Source of the DNA: Dipylidium caninum
Taxonomy: Eukaryota > Platyhelminthes > Cestoda > Cyclophyllidea > Dipylidiidae
NCBI GenBank assembly: GCA_017562135.1
Contig: QEYB01000654.1
Location: 124,001-188,000 of the forward strand
Length of the DNA stretch: 64,000 nucleotides
Direction: 5' to 3'
In this document: piece after piece, positions 1 to 13,561 of the stretch
Layout of the letters: every line of letters begins with the position of its first letter
Numbering within the stretch: position 1 is the first letter of the stretch
Notes under the pieces: model-generated
The model's database searches: none
What the model saw: only the letters and a program-made list of their open reading frames with translations
Told to the model about the DNA's origin: nothing
Program-made: the position numbers and the translations under genes

Positions 1-3000
1 AGCAGCCAATCAGAGCGTTCGAGGTGGCACACCCGGCACCTGATTGGTGGATAGTGGAGGAGCCACTGACATTTCACCGGTGGGTCCACCGGCTCTGGCA
101 ATCGCATATTGTCAAAGTCACAGACCCTGTTAGTCTCCTCGCCCCCACATTCGGTGACTAATCTGCTTTCCCACGTCACTTGATAGCCGATATGAATGAG
201 GTATGCGACCTTCATTACGCAACAGCACTCTTCTGCACGATTAATGTATGTCACGAAGGGAATTGTCAAGAAGACGTTAGCTAGTGGTTCCTTTCCCCTG
301 TCTATACTTACTTTTAATTATCGTTGTGTCTGCTTAGGCAAGTGCTCCTCCAGATCGAGGTACTTGTCAAGAGAGTGCTTTTCTGGCATACACCATCTTC
401 CTTACGGCCTCACAGTCATGCTATTTCCATTTTAAGACCTTTGTCGCAAGACTGACGCCATTTCACCACTTAACTAATTACTTATGCGCGCATACACACA
501 CACACACGGTTGGTTCTTCCACCAAGCCTGTAATTTAGGTGTGCTATTGTGGATTCACAAAGGACTTGGAAAAACAAAGGGTCGTCTTACTTTCAGGTCT
601 AGTAATTGTGGTGTAACCGAGACTTCACCCCGTGTGCCGGGGAAGTGGCATCCAATGTCAACGATTCTGATTGGAGGGCGAATTCCTCCTTGGCCACCCT
701 CTAAATAAGGCTGCACATGCAGTAGGGGTGGAGACGCTCATGTGACTTTAATTACTTATGTTATTCACAGATGGCGTTATTATTTTTGTCTAAATCTGTT
801 CACTTTGATGTCTGCCCTTCAAGGTTAATTTTCATTGGTTGTGCCCGTCTCGCCTCTGCTGATTGGTTCTCGAGTCGAGAGGCGGTGAGGCGGCCAGACG
901 GAGACCGTTTTTTCATTTATTTTGATCAGTACACCTACGTGATATATCGTAATGCCATTAAGACGACAATTACGGTCCCTGTTCGATGTCTACTTCCTCG
1001 GTCGTGGGTGTATTTCAGTCGCCTACGCGGCGACTTCCAATTGATCAGTGATAGACAGTAGTGTCGGACGGTAGGCCTTTGCCCGGAAGTGCAAAGAACC
1101 ACATGACACCTTCTAATTCCTATTTTTAATCTCTTTTATTGACAAAAATGTCCCGCTTGTTAGGACGAGGAAAGTCAATCCACGGTTACACTGTGTGAGA
1201 TATTTTAGTTCCCCAAAAATAAAGTAGATGGCCATGCGACTTGACCAGCCAATTAGGGAGCTGTGTGCGGAAAAGGAATAACAAGACCAAGCAACATGCT
1301 AAACGGTGACGGGTGGACTTTATTCGAGGGGATGTCATCTCGCGGAGCGGTTTCTCAACGCAATGAAATACAACAAGATGTAAACTCGGTTTGTCTATTC
1401 TAGGACGAAAGATGACTTCTCCTCCGTCCAAAATAACTCCGGTTTGCTTGTCAGGTAGACTGCCGAGGTCTTAACCTTCCATGGGAGTAGAAGTTGAACA
1501 AAGGCGTGTACTCCCAAGGCAGAAGAGGTGAAATGGGGAAGAGAGAGTGGGAACAAGGGGAGGAGGAGGCGAGTGGAAGAAGTTCCGTGATTGTTTACTT
1601 CCAACATCAGGCCAAATACAGCTAATCTCCCAGCGTAGCGACGCACTTCTGTGCACTATGCGAACAGGCGGACATGGTGTCAAGTCCCCGGCCAGGTCAA
1701 TATATTGCGAGTGTAAGGACAAGGCCGGTGGGAGGAGCCGAGGTGTGCCGATCCCGCCATCTGGGCGAAGTAAATCCCCTCAAGGGGATAAGATGGGGCT
1801 GCTTGTCTTATGCAACCGTGTGTTGTCCGAATCCTCGTTCACCAAGCGGGAAGACCGGCGTGGGGACGTGGGACTGCGGGGTATGGGATGCAGGAAATTG
1901 GGAAAATATTTTATGGGGAAGTTACGAAAAAGATGGGCCTACTGGCAGTAAGCGGAACAGTGGGAATTTTTGCCCTTCCCAGGACTTCAGTGAGGCGTCT
2001 ACTTTTTGGGTAGACTGAGGCAAGAATTCAACCGACAGATCGTCCGACGGGACGATGCGGGGAAAGGTGAAGTGCCCTTTTCGTGGCCATCCACAGACGC
2101 TGACGTGGGAGGGGGAGGAGGCGACGGGACTGCGGGGCGTGTTTTGATTGGCTTGGAGGTCGCCTCGACGCAGTTGGCCCCGGGAGACAGAACGTACGAC
2201 CATCGGAAATCAACGTTTAACGCCACCCTCCACAAAGTCGACCGCCGCGAGGGAATGTGGCTGTTCGCTGGGCGTCAGGCAGGCCGAGTGGCGTTGGCTT
2301 GTCAAGGGGGAGCCGATTGACAACTAGTCGACTGCCACGAGCCAGCACTGCCTAGTCGTCGCCTTTTAGTGGCGTTGCTTTCACTCCTTGGCGTCCCTTT
2401 TTTTCCATTCCGCGGTTGGCTACAGGGTGCACGGGGCTGGGGAAGGTGGATCAGGCGTCCCGGATGGGAATTTTACGGGGTGGAGGGCCGAAAAAGAGGA
2501 GCGAGTGCGGCAGACAGGCGAGGCCAGGTGGAGAGGCGCGGGATTGAGCGGACGGACACGGTTGAACCGTTTTTGTCGGGCTAAAAGTCACAGCGCCTCA
2601 TGTGGCAGCAGATGACACACAAGTGGCAGTAAAACACAGACTAAGGAGTCGGCGATGACTTGGTGATTTGTGCGCTTCCACTGGCACTTCTATCGACTCT
2701 TGGGTGAGTTGACAGAGTTCATAGCATCGCCTGCCCGACCGCCCAACCTCCTCCGCCTGTTTGCTGCGTTATTCCTTTGCAATTCCGCTCTCTCCAACGC
2801 CAGCACCACCGATACGACTGAGACAACTCACCGAGGTGTCGTAGCGCTGGCCAGTAGACCAGAAAGTGTGTGTCGCGTTGCACGACGGTTCTAACGGAAG
2901 GATTTGGAAGACAAAAGATACCTTCCCCATGGCGTCTGTCAGCACTGACGGGCACTACCCCTTCTGCGACGCCGTCAAACGCTAAGCAGGGAGCTGGCGC

Positions 3001-6000
3001 ACTAATCTCCCTCCCTCTCCCACCGCAACTGGCCTGCTAAGTACTTTTTTGCCTGGAGGAAAGTCGTAAGTTGGTGGGAAACCGCGTGGTTGTCTCCACC
3101 GCGATCCCACGCCTCATTAGGACTCACACGACACACGACAGGCATGACTGACCACAAAGAAGGGGAGAAGACGTCGCTCAGACAGGGTAAAGGGTCGGCT
3201 GGCGGTCTTCTGTGAACTCATCTCTGAAGGCCACATGGCTGTCACGGCCTCCGGGCTGAAGGTAAGGTAGACCAAAGCCCAGAGACGGCGGCGGTGGGAC
3301 TGGCTGCCCTTAACCCAAATGACTTATGACCGTGTCGCAGGAGTGTAGAAGCCTCGCGAAAAGCAGCCAAAAGTCGTGCACCGAGGGTAAAATTGTTGAT
3401 GGAGCGAGAGGCGGGGCAATTCCGGGCAGTGGGGTGAATTTCACCCCGCTGGTCACTTAATAGGCGCCCATATGGATATGCGAAGAGGTTTATTTCCCAC
3501 CCATCAATCCCAAAAAGTAATTGTTTGCATGCGAAACAAAGCAGGTACGTCGCGGCGTCTTGGCTCGGCGCGATGTTCGCGTATTGTTGCTTCGACTGAA
3601 ACTGTTTAGACTGAAGTTCTAATAACGGGGTTGGGAGGGGAGTGGGGAATAAGGTGGGGCAGAAGAGGAGAAGAAAGAAAGGTGGCCAAATTTAAGTGAA
3701 TCAGAGATTTAATGAGCAACTTTCAGGGGCCACAATGAGGCATTGGGCACAACGCTACTCAAACACCCAGTGAGTAGCATGTACCACCCCGTGCTGTCAC
3801 CTCGTGGTGAGTTTACTAGAATTGTCCTCGATACTGCCTGATGCTAGTAGTGATGTTATAGTTAAGAATTGAGAAGGGAAGAGGTAACGAGCTCCGATTT
3901 TCCGCAAGATAAACCTCCACTCGGCTAGTATAGGCTTCAAAACCGTTTCGCGAATGTGCTGAAGGCGGGTAGAGCAACGGAGTTAAGACGCGTGAAATGA
4001 TGAAGTTGGGCGGGGAGATACAATGCCTATTTTGGCGTGGAAGGCATTTTATAAGGCCAGAAATCGGGTCAAGGGCGAAGGCTGCCAATAGGGCTGAGGG
4101 ACCTCGTGTAACAGTCAGCGTTGTGGCGGAGGTCGCGAACTCTGGGAGAAGTTAGCGGCAAAGTGGTATGTGAGATGGAGAAATGTGAGTAAAATGGGTC
4201 AAATCGCCCTATGTGAATGGAAGATGTCTCCGTGTGTGAGAAAATCCGCCCCAAGGACGGCGGCAACCAATAGGAATGCGCCATCAAGTGAGAGGGAAAT
4301 TTAGCACGTGAAGTGGTATAAAATACCGGAGGAAGCCGAGATGAGGTGTCCTGTGGGAATTCGCTCTTCCTCAGCGTTACCAGACTCCATCCCGCCTATC
4401 GGCGAGCAGTCACAACTCGCTTTACGATGACAATGTTGGGCAGCCACCCTGAGATGTGAATGTCGCCTCAAGACGACGTGGTGTTTAAAAAACCAGGACG
4501 AGTTTAAGAAGATTAAAGAGGCTGACGTGGATCTTTTCCCGCGCAGTAGGAGCAGGGCGTGGAAGGCGGGACCAGACAACAGACTGACTAATTATGGCAA
4601 CACCAGGAAAGTGTGGGCGAAGTGCAACCCGGACCAGCCTATGCTGTCTAACCGGGCCGGTCGTGTTCCTTCGAGCCTACTTCGGCATTTGTCTGTGGTG
4701 ACGCTTAATGTCCAACATGTGGCCGCTACAGGAAGAGCCTCTCAATTGTGTCCGGGTGCCACTTCTTCTACTTCTCCTTCTTCGTCAACGGGAAAAGGTA
4801 AAGTGGATACCAGGTGATCACGACCGATCTAACTTGGCGAAGACGATTGAATTCTCCATTCTTGACAGGATTATCCGAGGCAAGAGTGACCGGGATCGTG
4901 GGAAGAATGGCCAAAAGCATCTTACCGAGGAGGGGCGGGTCCCCCCGACGGTAAGGCGATGTCTGTACCAGATGCTCTACTACTACACGAGACCGTCCAA
5001 AAGTCGAATTTTCACGTGACGACCTATCAAAGGCATGGACGCTTCTCCCACTTACCAGGTGGTTTTTCAACACGTAATTTAGCCAAACACCCCAAACAGA
5101 AAGGATACAATTCAAAAGCGGCTTTGGTACCCCCTTCTCTGACCTTACGGGATGGCTGTAGGCTTTAGGTCGACTAAAGACGTCCACCGCCTGAGAGATT
5201 TCGTTCGAATGCTTTGAGAGAGCAAAGGGTCCCACTGCGATTCGAGAGACCATCTAACAAGCGATGGACTTGACGCGCTCATTTCTTTAATACTCTCTGC
5301 ATCGTAGGCCTGATATCTTAGTAATAATCTGATTCCCTGCCCTTTGAGGGGTTTCGATTTGGAGGGAGGTAGGAATAAAAAGGAGCATATAAAATTAATG
5401 CTTATCTAACCTCTCAAGACGCATCTAACTGTCCTCTGAGCCGTCGACAAATTGGCATAAACAAGCTCTGAGCTGAAGACGTGCAGAGTTGAGCACTTCT
5501 GAATTTCCTCGGGCTTTGTACGATGCCATCCTCGTGCTCCAGTGCGTACCACATTCGTCTGTGTGAGTAAAAGTCCATTTTGTACTTCAGCATGTAGGGG
5601 TAATAGCCACGAGAGGAGGATAATCCGCCACATCTAATGCATGCCTTCTTTCGCCACGACTGACAATGACAAAGCCCATCACCAGCCATACATCTGCTCA
5701 CCATGCAACTCCCATTCGTCCACTCCACACTCATTGGTTGGGTGAACCTGTCCTCAAGGTCGCGGTTCTGATTGGTTGGAGTGAGATTGGGCTGATAGCT
5801 GTAGTCTAAACTCGGAGTCCTTCGCTCTGCAAACCCAAACTTTCTTACGCATAGGGCAGGAATCATTGGTTTACCATTGTGGATTCGCTGCTAACGTTGC
5901 AGTGGTTAAGTTTCGGACTAGCGGGAGGAATCGCTGGATTCTACACTGGCCCAAACACATGAAACAGGGCTTTCGTCTCCTTTGAAAGCATCACTGGGTC

Positions 6001-9000
6001 AGTCGCTTCATATATCAGCGAAGTGAAAGCCCAGAAGAGGATTTAGTCCAGTCCGATTACTTTTATCCTTGTCTAGAGGGATTGTGAAAAGCTGTTAAGA
6101 CTCCGCGATCTGCCCATTGAGGAGAAACTGTCCTTCTGTCTGGCTTCAACGTGTGGCCGATGGGATGGAAGGTTTGGTTTCCCGCTCCCCTCTCCCGTCC
6201 TCTCGGGGCTTTCTTTGAAACGGGCAGTCAATTTGCCTTACCAGCACGAGGTACTGCGCTCAAGCGAAGAGACGAGCGTGCGTAGAAGACGCCACTTCCC
6301 TATTCCCCACCGCCCTCTCATGGAAGTTCCGTGCATGTCTCGTATTCTGCTAATAAACATTCGCCCCGCGAATTCACATGCTCATCCCGGCCATAGAACT
6401 CACAACGCCTGAAAGATCATCTAAACTTCTGAGAGGTTTTATTGTTCTCCGGCTACACCTGATCCGAGGTGAATGGGCAACTTTGTTCCAGAAGGGCAAT
6501 CCCGCATTTCCACCACGAGATTGCATAATTATGGTGGTATTTTGGAACGAGAGTTGACCTTTCGGCCGGACTGAGGACGACGAGTTGCCACCTCACGCAG
6601 CACTTGCTGATGAGGCGCTAAAGTGCGGTATGCAAAAGGTCATTTGCAATATCAGAACGCCCCCATCTGCCCATACAAAAAAGCCAGAAAAAATATGTCA
6701 CGCCAAACAGGCGGATGGACAGTGGGACGCAGTTCTCCCAGCTCGGCCGAAGACGGGTCCGCGGCTTCCACGATCCACTGAATGCTGCTTTTCTCCGACT
6801 TCTTCTCTCCCGCCTTGCCTCACGGCCTCTGCGTCCATCCTCCCTCCCTTTCTCCCTCCCTCCCGGGTCGGGCTTAGCTTAAACAAAATGGTTTTACTCG
6901 TGGTTGAGGTAGGCGGTGATGCTGCCGTAGGTATTTCACACAAGGTACCCTGAATGACGCCTCCCTTTCCGCCCCACTCCGCCCCTTCCCGACCTTCTCG
7001 GGGCACTGGCGGCACAGCACGGTGATTGTCTTGTGCATGGAGACTGAAGAGTTCGGGACGAGGTAGAGGAACGCATTAGCCTAAAAACGCCATTGTTGCA
7101 AGGCCAGCACGAAAGCGCCGAGGGGGAACAGTTTACCCAGCTCTCTTCCACACCTGCTGGTCCGTGTAGTCAGAGTCCTGGTGCCTGAACAGTCTCCTGA
7201 CCGGGAAACTTCGCGGTGGAGTCAAAGACCACCTCAAATCGTGGCCGTTGGCAGGACGAGTGTCCTCCTCCGACCTCAAGTCATTCCATAGCCACGTGAG
7301 GCCATCGAAGAAAGCCTTCTGCCGTCTGCCATGTGGACCAGGTTATCGGAAGAGCCAGCAGCCACACCCTCGCCAATTACGCAAATGGGACCCACGAGAA
7401 GTGGCTCCTCTTCGGCCACGTACTCGGCCGGAGGACGGGAAATTCTGCCAATCAGAGAGTAGAACTGGAGCGGTCTTTCCCGTGGCAGAAAACCCTTTAT
7501 GTTAGCCTGGCTTGCTGACCAGCCCACTAAAAACAGGTGACATTATTGAAATGTCCGTGGAGAGGTGGGAGGCGGGAGGATGGCGGGTGGCAAATGTCGT
7601 CATGGGCCAGTCACTGGAATTATTCCAGGCAGATTTGCGAGTGTCCGTGCCAACGCGTTCCAGTGGGCGCCGCGGTCGTAATTCTCTCTTGCCTGCAGCA
7701 CTGAGTGGAAAAAGGGGCCATCGGAGCCAGGAGGTCGCCTCGAACCCGGCCGCCTGAGAGCCAAGACTTACGTCCTTCAGGGGGAAGTAAGCAAAGGAGC
7801 ATCGGTCAGGCGGAACAGCACCGCGACCCCTCCACCCTCCGTCAGAGCTGGGGCAACGAGTGCCGAGGCCATTGTTAGCTTGACTACCGTGGAGGCGTCG
7901 TGGAGGTTATGGAACAGGCGCTAGGCGGGCAAGTGGAAGGATCTACCTCGACAGAGGTGTATGAACTGCGTCTCAAGGGCCCCTTATGCCGCTTGAGGCA
8001 TGCGGCCGTCGGAACTCCTCCCATTGGGACAAGGCGAGGCAGGGGAAGCACCAGACATCGCCCTGAATTGCCTGGTGAGGAGACTAACTTCTTGGACGCC
8101 CACGCGTCTCTTCCCCTCTTTCAGTGCCAAGAACCGCAGCCGACGCCAATGGGATCTGAGAAATGGTAAAATAGTCCCAGAAGTCCTCGGACGCTCGAAA
8201 CCACCTCGAGGTGCAGCTTCTCTATTCTAGGGATGAAGGTTTTGAAAAAAATCCCTTCGTCCTTCCACCTCCTTTCTTCCTTCTGCACCTGCGGATTGTG
8301 AGAACCCGCTCCTATTCCCCTCTTCAATCTGGCCATCGGCCCAGGAAACCGATGCTGTGACTAACCTCACCTACGAATCGGGTGTTAAATTCCCCACGCT
8401 TATGTTTGCGAAGGTGGCTTCTATTTTTACCTTGGCACCAGATGGGCTGCGAGTGGGCGGGAAGGTGGCCATTTTTGTCCCCGATGGCCGTTTATGGGCT
8501 CGTATTGCCGTTCTTCTACGGTGTCTTCCCTTATCCCTTCCTCGCCCTGCGCCCACCCCGCCTCCTGTGTTCTTCTTTTTTTCCTCTTCCTTTCCCTTTC
8601 CATCCTCGGCCTATCCTTGATATGATTAAAGGAAAATCTGCGATAAAAGCAAAGTCGTTTGTGCAGTTGATGGTAATTTTGTTCAAAGAACTGTTGGCTG
8701 AAAGCAGTACCCGCTACTTATTCTAAATAAGTAGCAAGGTACGACCGCACCGAAGTATTCATTTGCGAAGAGAAACTGGAAAAATTTAGGTCGCCTGTCA
8801 CCGTGTGAGGGCATATATCATTGTCGGAGGCGTCAGGACTTTGTCAGAAGCTTGTCAAAAACAAAGGAAAGACAATGCCGAAATTAAATTAACTCGACTC
8901 CTCCTTTGACACTCAAAACCTGCCGAATGTCTTGGGAGATCGGCAAAATACCGGCGAGCGCTGCACTAATTGTGAAACACACTGAACAATTTTTATGCCA

Positions 9001-10083
9001 TTCACACGGAAAGGCTCGCTTTTGATAAATATCACACTTGTCTCGGCTTTATTTCAACCTCTGCATGGATCTCCCGCCTGTACTCACCTCGAGGCGGAGC
9101 TCTTCACCGCCGAACCCGCGGCTCCTTTCCGGGTGGGGGGCTGAAAAGAGCACGAGGGTTGTCATAACTCACAGACTCTCTTAACGCGGTCAAGAGACCC
9201 CTTCCTGTTAAAGCTATAACGGTGTAATTGGATTACATTCCACACTAGGCACCATCGCACTGACCACACGAGGGTCATTTGGGCGACAATAGCACTACTA
9301 GCGTCTGGGAGGACTTATTCGCGTTTCTTTCGCTAGCGGATGCCTAAAAATCAGCGGTGGTGCGCCGAGAGCCACCTCGAGGCTACAGTGTCCTTGGCGA
9401 AACGCCGGAGGAGGCTAAGAGTGAGGGAAAGAGCGCCGCATCACCGCGTTTTATTCCTTCACCGCCATTACTCTCTCACCACCTGAGAATTGCGTCATCG
9501 AAAAGTTTACTTTTTCCCACAAAAGTGGTTATACAAGCTGAACCGAGGGCCAGGAGGCGGTAGCGGTGACGGTGGTGCGGGGGTCGCAGGGCTGCGAACG
9601 CCGCAATGAGGCGGACGTGGCCGCAGTTCAGCCACGTGCGCAGTTTGCTGAGGCACCAACCGGCCCAGCAGGTCAACTGGCCCTCCTCGACGACATCGAG
9701 GAGACACACGAGGATCTCAGCAGTAGACGTCGCAGAGGTGGCTGTCAAAAGTCTCAAAAGACTAGAATTCCACCACTCAACTGTCGCCTCCCCCGCCTCG
9801 GTTGATGCGAGAGCATTCATCGGCTCGAATTCTCTCGAGTTTGCGAAATTCTGCATACCGGTTGCCTCGCCTTCGCCTCCGTCTTTGTCTTCGCGCTCCC
9901 CGTCCCCTTTCCCCATGCCGCCGCCACACTCAACGGCTCTCGTCGGCGGTGGTTGAGTCTCTGACGGACGGTTGACGCCCATCTTTTGTGGAACACCCCT
10001 TCTTCCCTCCCCTTTCCCACCACCCTCACCCGGAAGACTTTGTCACAGGCGAAAGTGAAAGTCGCAAGTCTACGGGGAACTAA
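1..10083. other. GC-rich gene-free stretch with CCAAT-type motifs
   Basis: I see no gene here on either strand. Open frames exist, but they are short, overlap on both strands and show no recognisable domain, splice structure or codon bias. The stretch is rich in the words GAGGCG and CGCCTC. It carries several CCAAT boxes of the extended NF-Y form (TGATTGG or CCAATCAG), for example at 6-13, 41-47, 668-674, 860-866, 5769-5775 and 7448-7455. A short CA repeat sits near 490. No transposon ORF, tRNA or rRNA was recognised. Confidence 0.55.
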
Positions 10084-10089
10084 TTTATT
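10084..10089 (-). other. poly(A) signal of the acidic-protein gene
   Basis: A canonical AATAAA reads on the minus strand about 100 nt beyond the stop codon at 10191. The spacing fits a 3' end for the acidic-protein transcript. Confidence 0.6.
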
Positions 10090-10190
10090 CACTTAGAGGA
10101 AGAAAAAGGGGAAAGGAAGCGGTTGAGAAGGGCAACAAGTCTTGCGAGATGTGGAGGAGGGAGAAGACGCGAAAAAAGGGGGCAGGGCGT

Positions 10191-11062
10191 TTAGAATTTT
10201 GACTTCAATTTGGCCCATTGCCTTTGGATGTCCATTTTCAACTTCTTCATGTACTCCTTCATCTGATCCCAAAATGATCTCCAACTCCTCTTTTCTAACT
10301 CTGAATATTTCGCCATTTCATCACCATCACCATCATCATCAATCGCGATCATCATACTCATCTTCGTCTTCGTCATCTTCGTCCACATCTCCATCGGCGT
10401 AGCGTTGAGCTCGACGATAGAGACGACGACGATGAAGCTCCTCGTCGTCTTCATCATCTTCGTCTTCGTCTTCCGCATTTGCATTTTTTTTGACCACGTT
10501 GTGACCAGATGATTTGCGCTCGATTTTGCCCCGTTTCTGTAGGGGAGAAGCCGCAGATGCTGCATCTTTCCCCTCCTCCTCCTTCTTCTTCTCATCCTCA
10601 TCATCATCATCCTCATCGTCATCGTCATCTTCTTCGTCCTCAATCTCTTTTTCGTTTTCTTCCTCTTCTTCTTTTTCTTCTTCAGCCTCCCTTTCATCAT
10701 TATTATCATCATCATCTTCTTCTTCTTCTTTTGACTCCACATGATTTGGTGTTTCATGCTTCTCCGCGTCTCCTTTTTGGTCGTCTTTGCCTTCTACTCC
10801 CGCCTGGCTGTTACCAACCGCGTTTGGACTGCTCGCATTCTTTGCCGCCTCGGTCTCATTGTTTGACAGCCGCGACATCCGCCTCCTTCTTGACAATCAC
10901 CACAGGTTTGGCATTCTCCCCATGAGCCGCCCTCTTCACGACAATCCTGCGTTTGGCCCAACTGTCCGCCTCATGTCCCAGGCGGCCGCGTCTCCCCTCA
11001 GCCGGAGGCAGGAGGACGAGGAGGCTGCAGAGCGCGAGCAGACACAGAAGATGCATTCGCAT
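10191..11062 (-). CDS. secreted hyper-acidic low-complexity protein
   Basis: I do not recognise a family. The start at 11062 is chosen because it lies about 40 nt below a TATAAA box and opens a clean signal peptide (MRMHLLCLLALCSLLVLL, then PPAEG). The next 40 residues are basic and contain dibasic steps (WAKRR, VVKR). A long Asp/Glu-rich tract follows (10803 down to about 10345), broken by short Lys/Arg clusters. The last 40 residues are basic, aromatic and helical (SWRSFWDQMKEYMKKLKM). The three parts lie in three different frames. Each shift fits the removal of 3n+1 bases, so short introns are likely. One in-phase choice for the first is GT at 10867 to AG at 10804. The second junction, near 10290-10380, is unresolved, and repeat slippage could mimic it. 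The product should be secreted or stored in vesicles. Calcium or mineral binding is only an inference from composition. Confidence 0.6.
10319..10740. repeat. imperfect trinucleotide repeats coding for Asp/Glu
   Basis: Runs of TCA, TCT and TCG triplets on the plus strand read as GAT, GAA and GAC on the minus strand. They encode the acidic tract of the gene at 10191-11062. Plus-strand poly-Ser and poly-His readings of this stretch are mirrors and are not real. Confidence 0.75.
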
Positions 11063-11099
11063 GATGAGGACTGGAGCTCCGCCTCCCTTCATCCTCGCC

Positions 11100-11105
11100 T
11101 TTATA
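11100..11105 (-). promoter_or_regulatory. TATA box of the acidic-protein gene
   Basis: A TATAAA reads on the minus strand. It lies about 38-43 nt upstream of the chosen ATG at 11062, so the 5' leader would be only about 10 nt. An earlier in-frame ATG at 11092 is too close to the box to lie in a transcript started from it, which supports the downstream start. Confidence 0.55.
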
Positions 11106-13561
11106 GACGAGGCTTGTGTGTGTGCGCTAATGTCATTAGGCGGAGGCAATTGGATGGAGACGGGAGAGCAGCCAATGCTGCTCACTCCATCTGCCCTGCA
11201 CACACTCACACACGAGTCGGGGTGATTGGGGTGAGGCTTCGGAGGCCATTAACAGTCGCCCCCTCATCGCCACGCAAAACGCTATCTGCAGATTCCATTC
11301 CTTCAGGCGATGAGTGACAGTGGTTTGTCAAGACCTCTTGCGTGTCTGCTGAGGCAGTTTTGGGAATGTGACGGGTGTGAATAGCTGCAAATGGCCTCAG
11401 GAGGATGATCAATCGCTTTGAAAAGGTGAGGCAATTCCAGACGTTCTAATTCCACCTTCTCGTGATTGTGACGACTGTTAACGTCTTTTCGTTGGAATTG
11501 AGAACAGATGCCATCCACCCAATGGACAAGGCGGACCAATGGACCTAGAAATGCGATGTCTTTAAAGCCTCGGCTTTGGTAAGTGCCTTGTAGATTCCTC
11601 GGCTTCACCAACGAGATCCGCGAGTCCACAGCCATCTCGCAAACACACAATACGACAATTGAGCCACCTTTTCGAACAAAATTTTCAACTCACCTAGTAC
11701 AGATTTAATAAACTTCAAATGAGAACCACAAAGCCTCTCTCAGGCGCGAGAGATGGTAGTGCCTGACGGTCTCATACCACGTTGTAGCACTTTCACACAG
11801 TTTCTGGGCTTATGGCCTGTCACATGATTGAGCAGACGATGCCAAATCCTGTAGGTGCTAAACAAAACTTTTTTTACAATTTGATGACAAAAGTAAGTGG
11901 GATTTGTACGGAACTTGTTCATACTGCAGCCGCCTCTACCCCCTAGAGCGCTGTTGAAGATAATGTGGTATTGACGCTACTTGAGGAATTAAGTAGTAAA
12001 GTTCGAAACAAAATATTATTTTCCCAAAGGATGGAGATAGTCAAGCCAAGGGGACATGGCAGCCTTATCTTTGCCTCCTTCCTTCGCCCTTCTGTTCTTT
12101 TGCCGCCATCTCGCCCAAACAACGCAGCTCGCAGAGCTAATTTAACGCATTAACGCTCTTAGGCGAAGGAGCAGGGCCCCCGGACCGCCATGCCACGCGG
12201 GGTTTTGCGTCAAGGCGAAGCCACTATTCCGGCGCATGTGCGCCATTGTGTATAAATCTTCGGCTGACAAGTAGTCAGGCGAAATTGTGACGCCGGTTAT
12301 GACGAAATATACGTTAAGTCGGTCGAGTGGGGAGATGATAGAAGTGTCTTGGCGCCGACATGGCCGTGGCATGGTCTGTCTGTCTTACTATCACGCCCCT
12401 TGGCAGCTTAACTAGGCTATCACGACCAAACCTCCGGTGTGGTGCCGCTTTGCTGCCTGTTCGACTAGGCTACACTGCACAATGACAAGGCCCACTTTGC
12501 CGCGGCGGTCATTCGGTGCAACTGAGTGAAAGGTAAATTAACCGACTTCTCGGAACAGGCTCATTCGGAGCAATTTTGGCTCGCCTCCATCGGCAGACGC
12601 CTTTCATTAAGTATTAACTCCGCCTAGCCTCGATTCCCCTCTCCGCCTAAGCCTGCGCTCGTTGGAGTCGTGGATCGACTTGGGACCGGGGACCAATCAT
12701 GCCCGCCTCTCCTCGCCCCGTCCCGGTCAGTCCGCTGGCTCAGCGAATCACTCGGCAGAATGGAATCACCTTCCGCCTTGAGGCCGCGCACAGATATGCC
12801 TGCGCAGGACCTCCACAAACGCCAACAATTTCCGTGTTAAACACAGTACGTAGTCTGGTCATCCATCACCACGACATCGACGCAGGATTAAGGGGTTTAT
12901 GCCACGCCTTTGCGTGTGTGCGTGTGTTGGGTTGAGTCCACTGTGCGAGTGGCAGGCGGTCGTTGTCAACCTGCCGGGGGTGGCACTGAGGCGACAAACA
13001 TGGCACACGCATGTGTTTTTAACACAAACTCTTACACTTGTGGATAGTGGAGGTCACGCGGTTGGACCTCTATCAGGTCACCTCGCACCGACCGTTGAGG
13101 CGTGCCGGTGTCAGTTCACGTCAGCCCGTCAGCATTCACGTAAGTGCATGAGAGACGCGTGAGAGGGGCGGATTGCAGGGCGCGGAAAACCCTGCCTTCC
13201 TCCCGTGGACGGTGTTGGCTGGCGCCGTGGATCGCGACGATGTGGGAGCGTCTCCCTCGCCCGCCGTCCGCGGTTTCCCCGCGAGGCGGCGCCAGATCGA
13301 CGAGTTAAAGCGGCCTGTGAGCCGCTGGTCCAGGCAACGGTCCGCCTCGGCGCCGAGAGTCGCAAACTGTCCACATTCGCGTGTTTACACACACGCCGTC
13401 GAGGGCTTTTCCTGCCGTCGGGGGCGGCGGGCGGCGGGCGGCGGGCGGCGGACGGTGGGTGGCGGCTGAAATCGGTGTGGTTGTTTTGATTTGCAAAATA
13501 AAACTCTCCCTCCTTCGCGCCCCCACCCCACCCCGCCACCGCCCCCCTCCGCCTCGATATT

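Noticed and set aside
4768..5253. 161-residue minus-strand open frame
   Set aside because: No recognisable motif, no promoter or splice support, overlapping frames on the other strand.
9476..9982. 168-residue minus-strand open frame
   Set aside because: No domain, several overlapping frames on both strands, and unusual composition. Not supportable as a gene.
10514..10744. Plus-strand poly-Ser, poly-Phe and poly-His frames
   Set aside because: They are mirrors of the minus-strand Asp/Glu codon repeats, which have a signal peptide, TATA box and poly(A) signal.
10400..10757. Minus-strand poly-Lys/Met/Arg frame as a separate basic protein
   Set aside because: The repetitive part is an out-of-frame reading of the acidic tract. 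Only its last 40 or so residues look real, as the C-terminus of the acidic protein.
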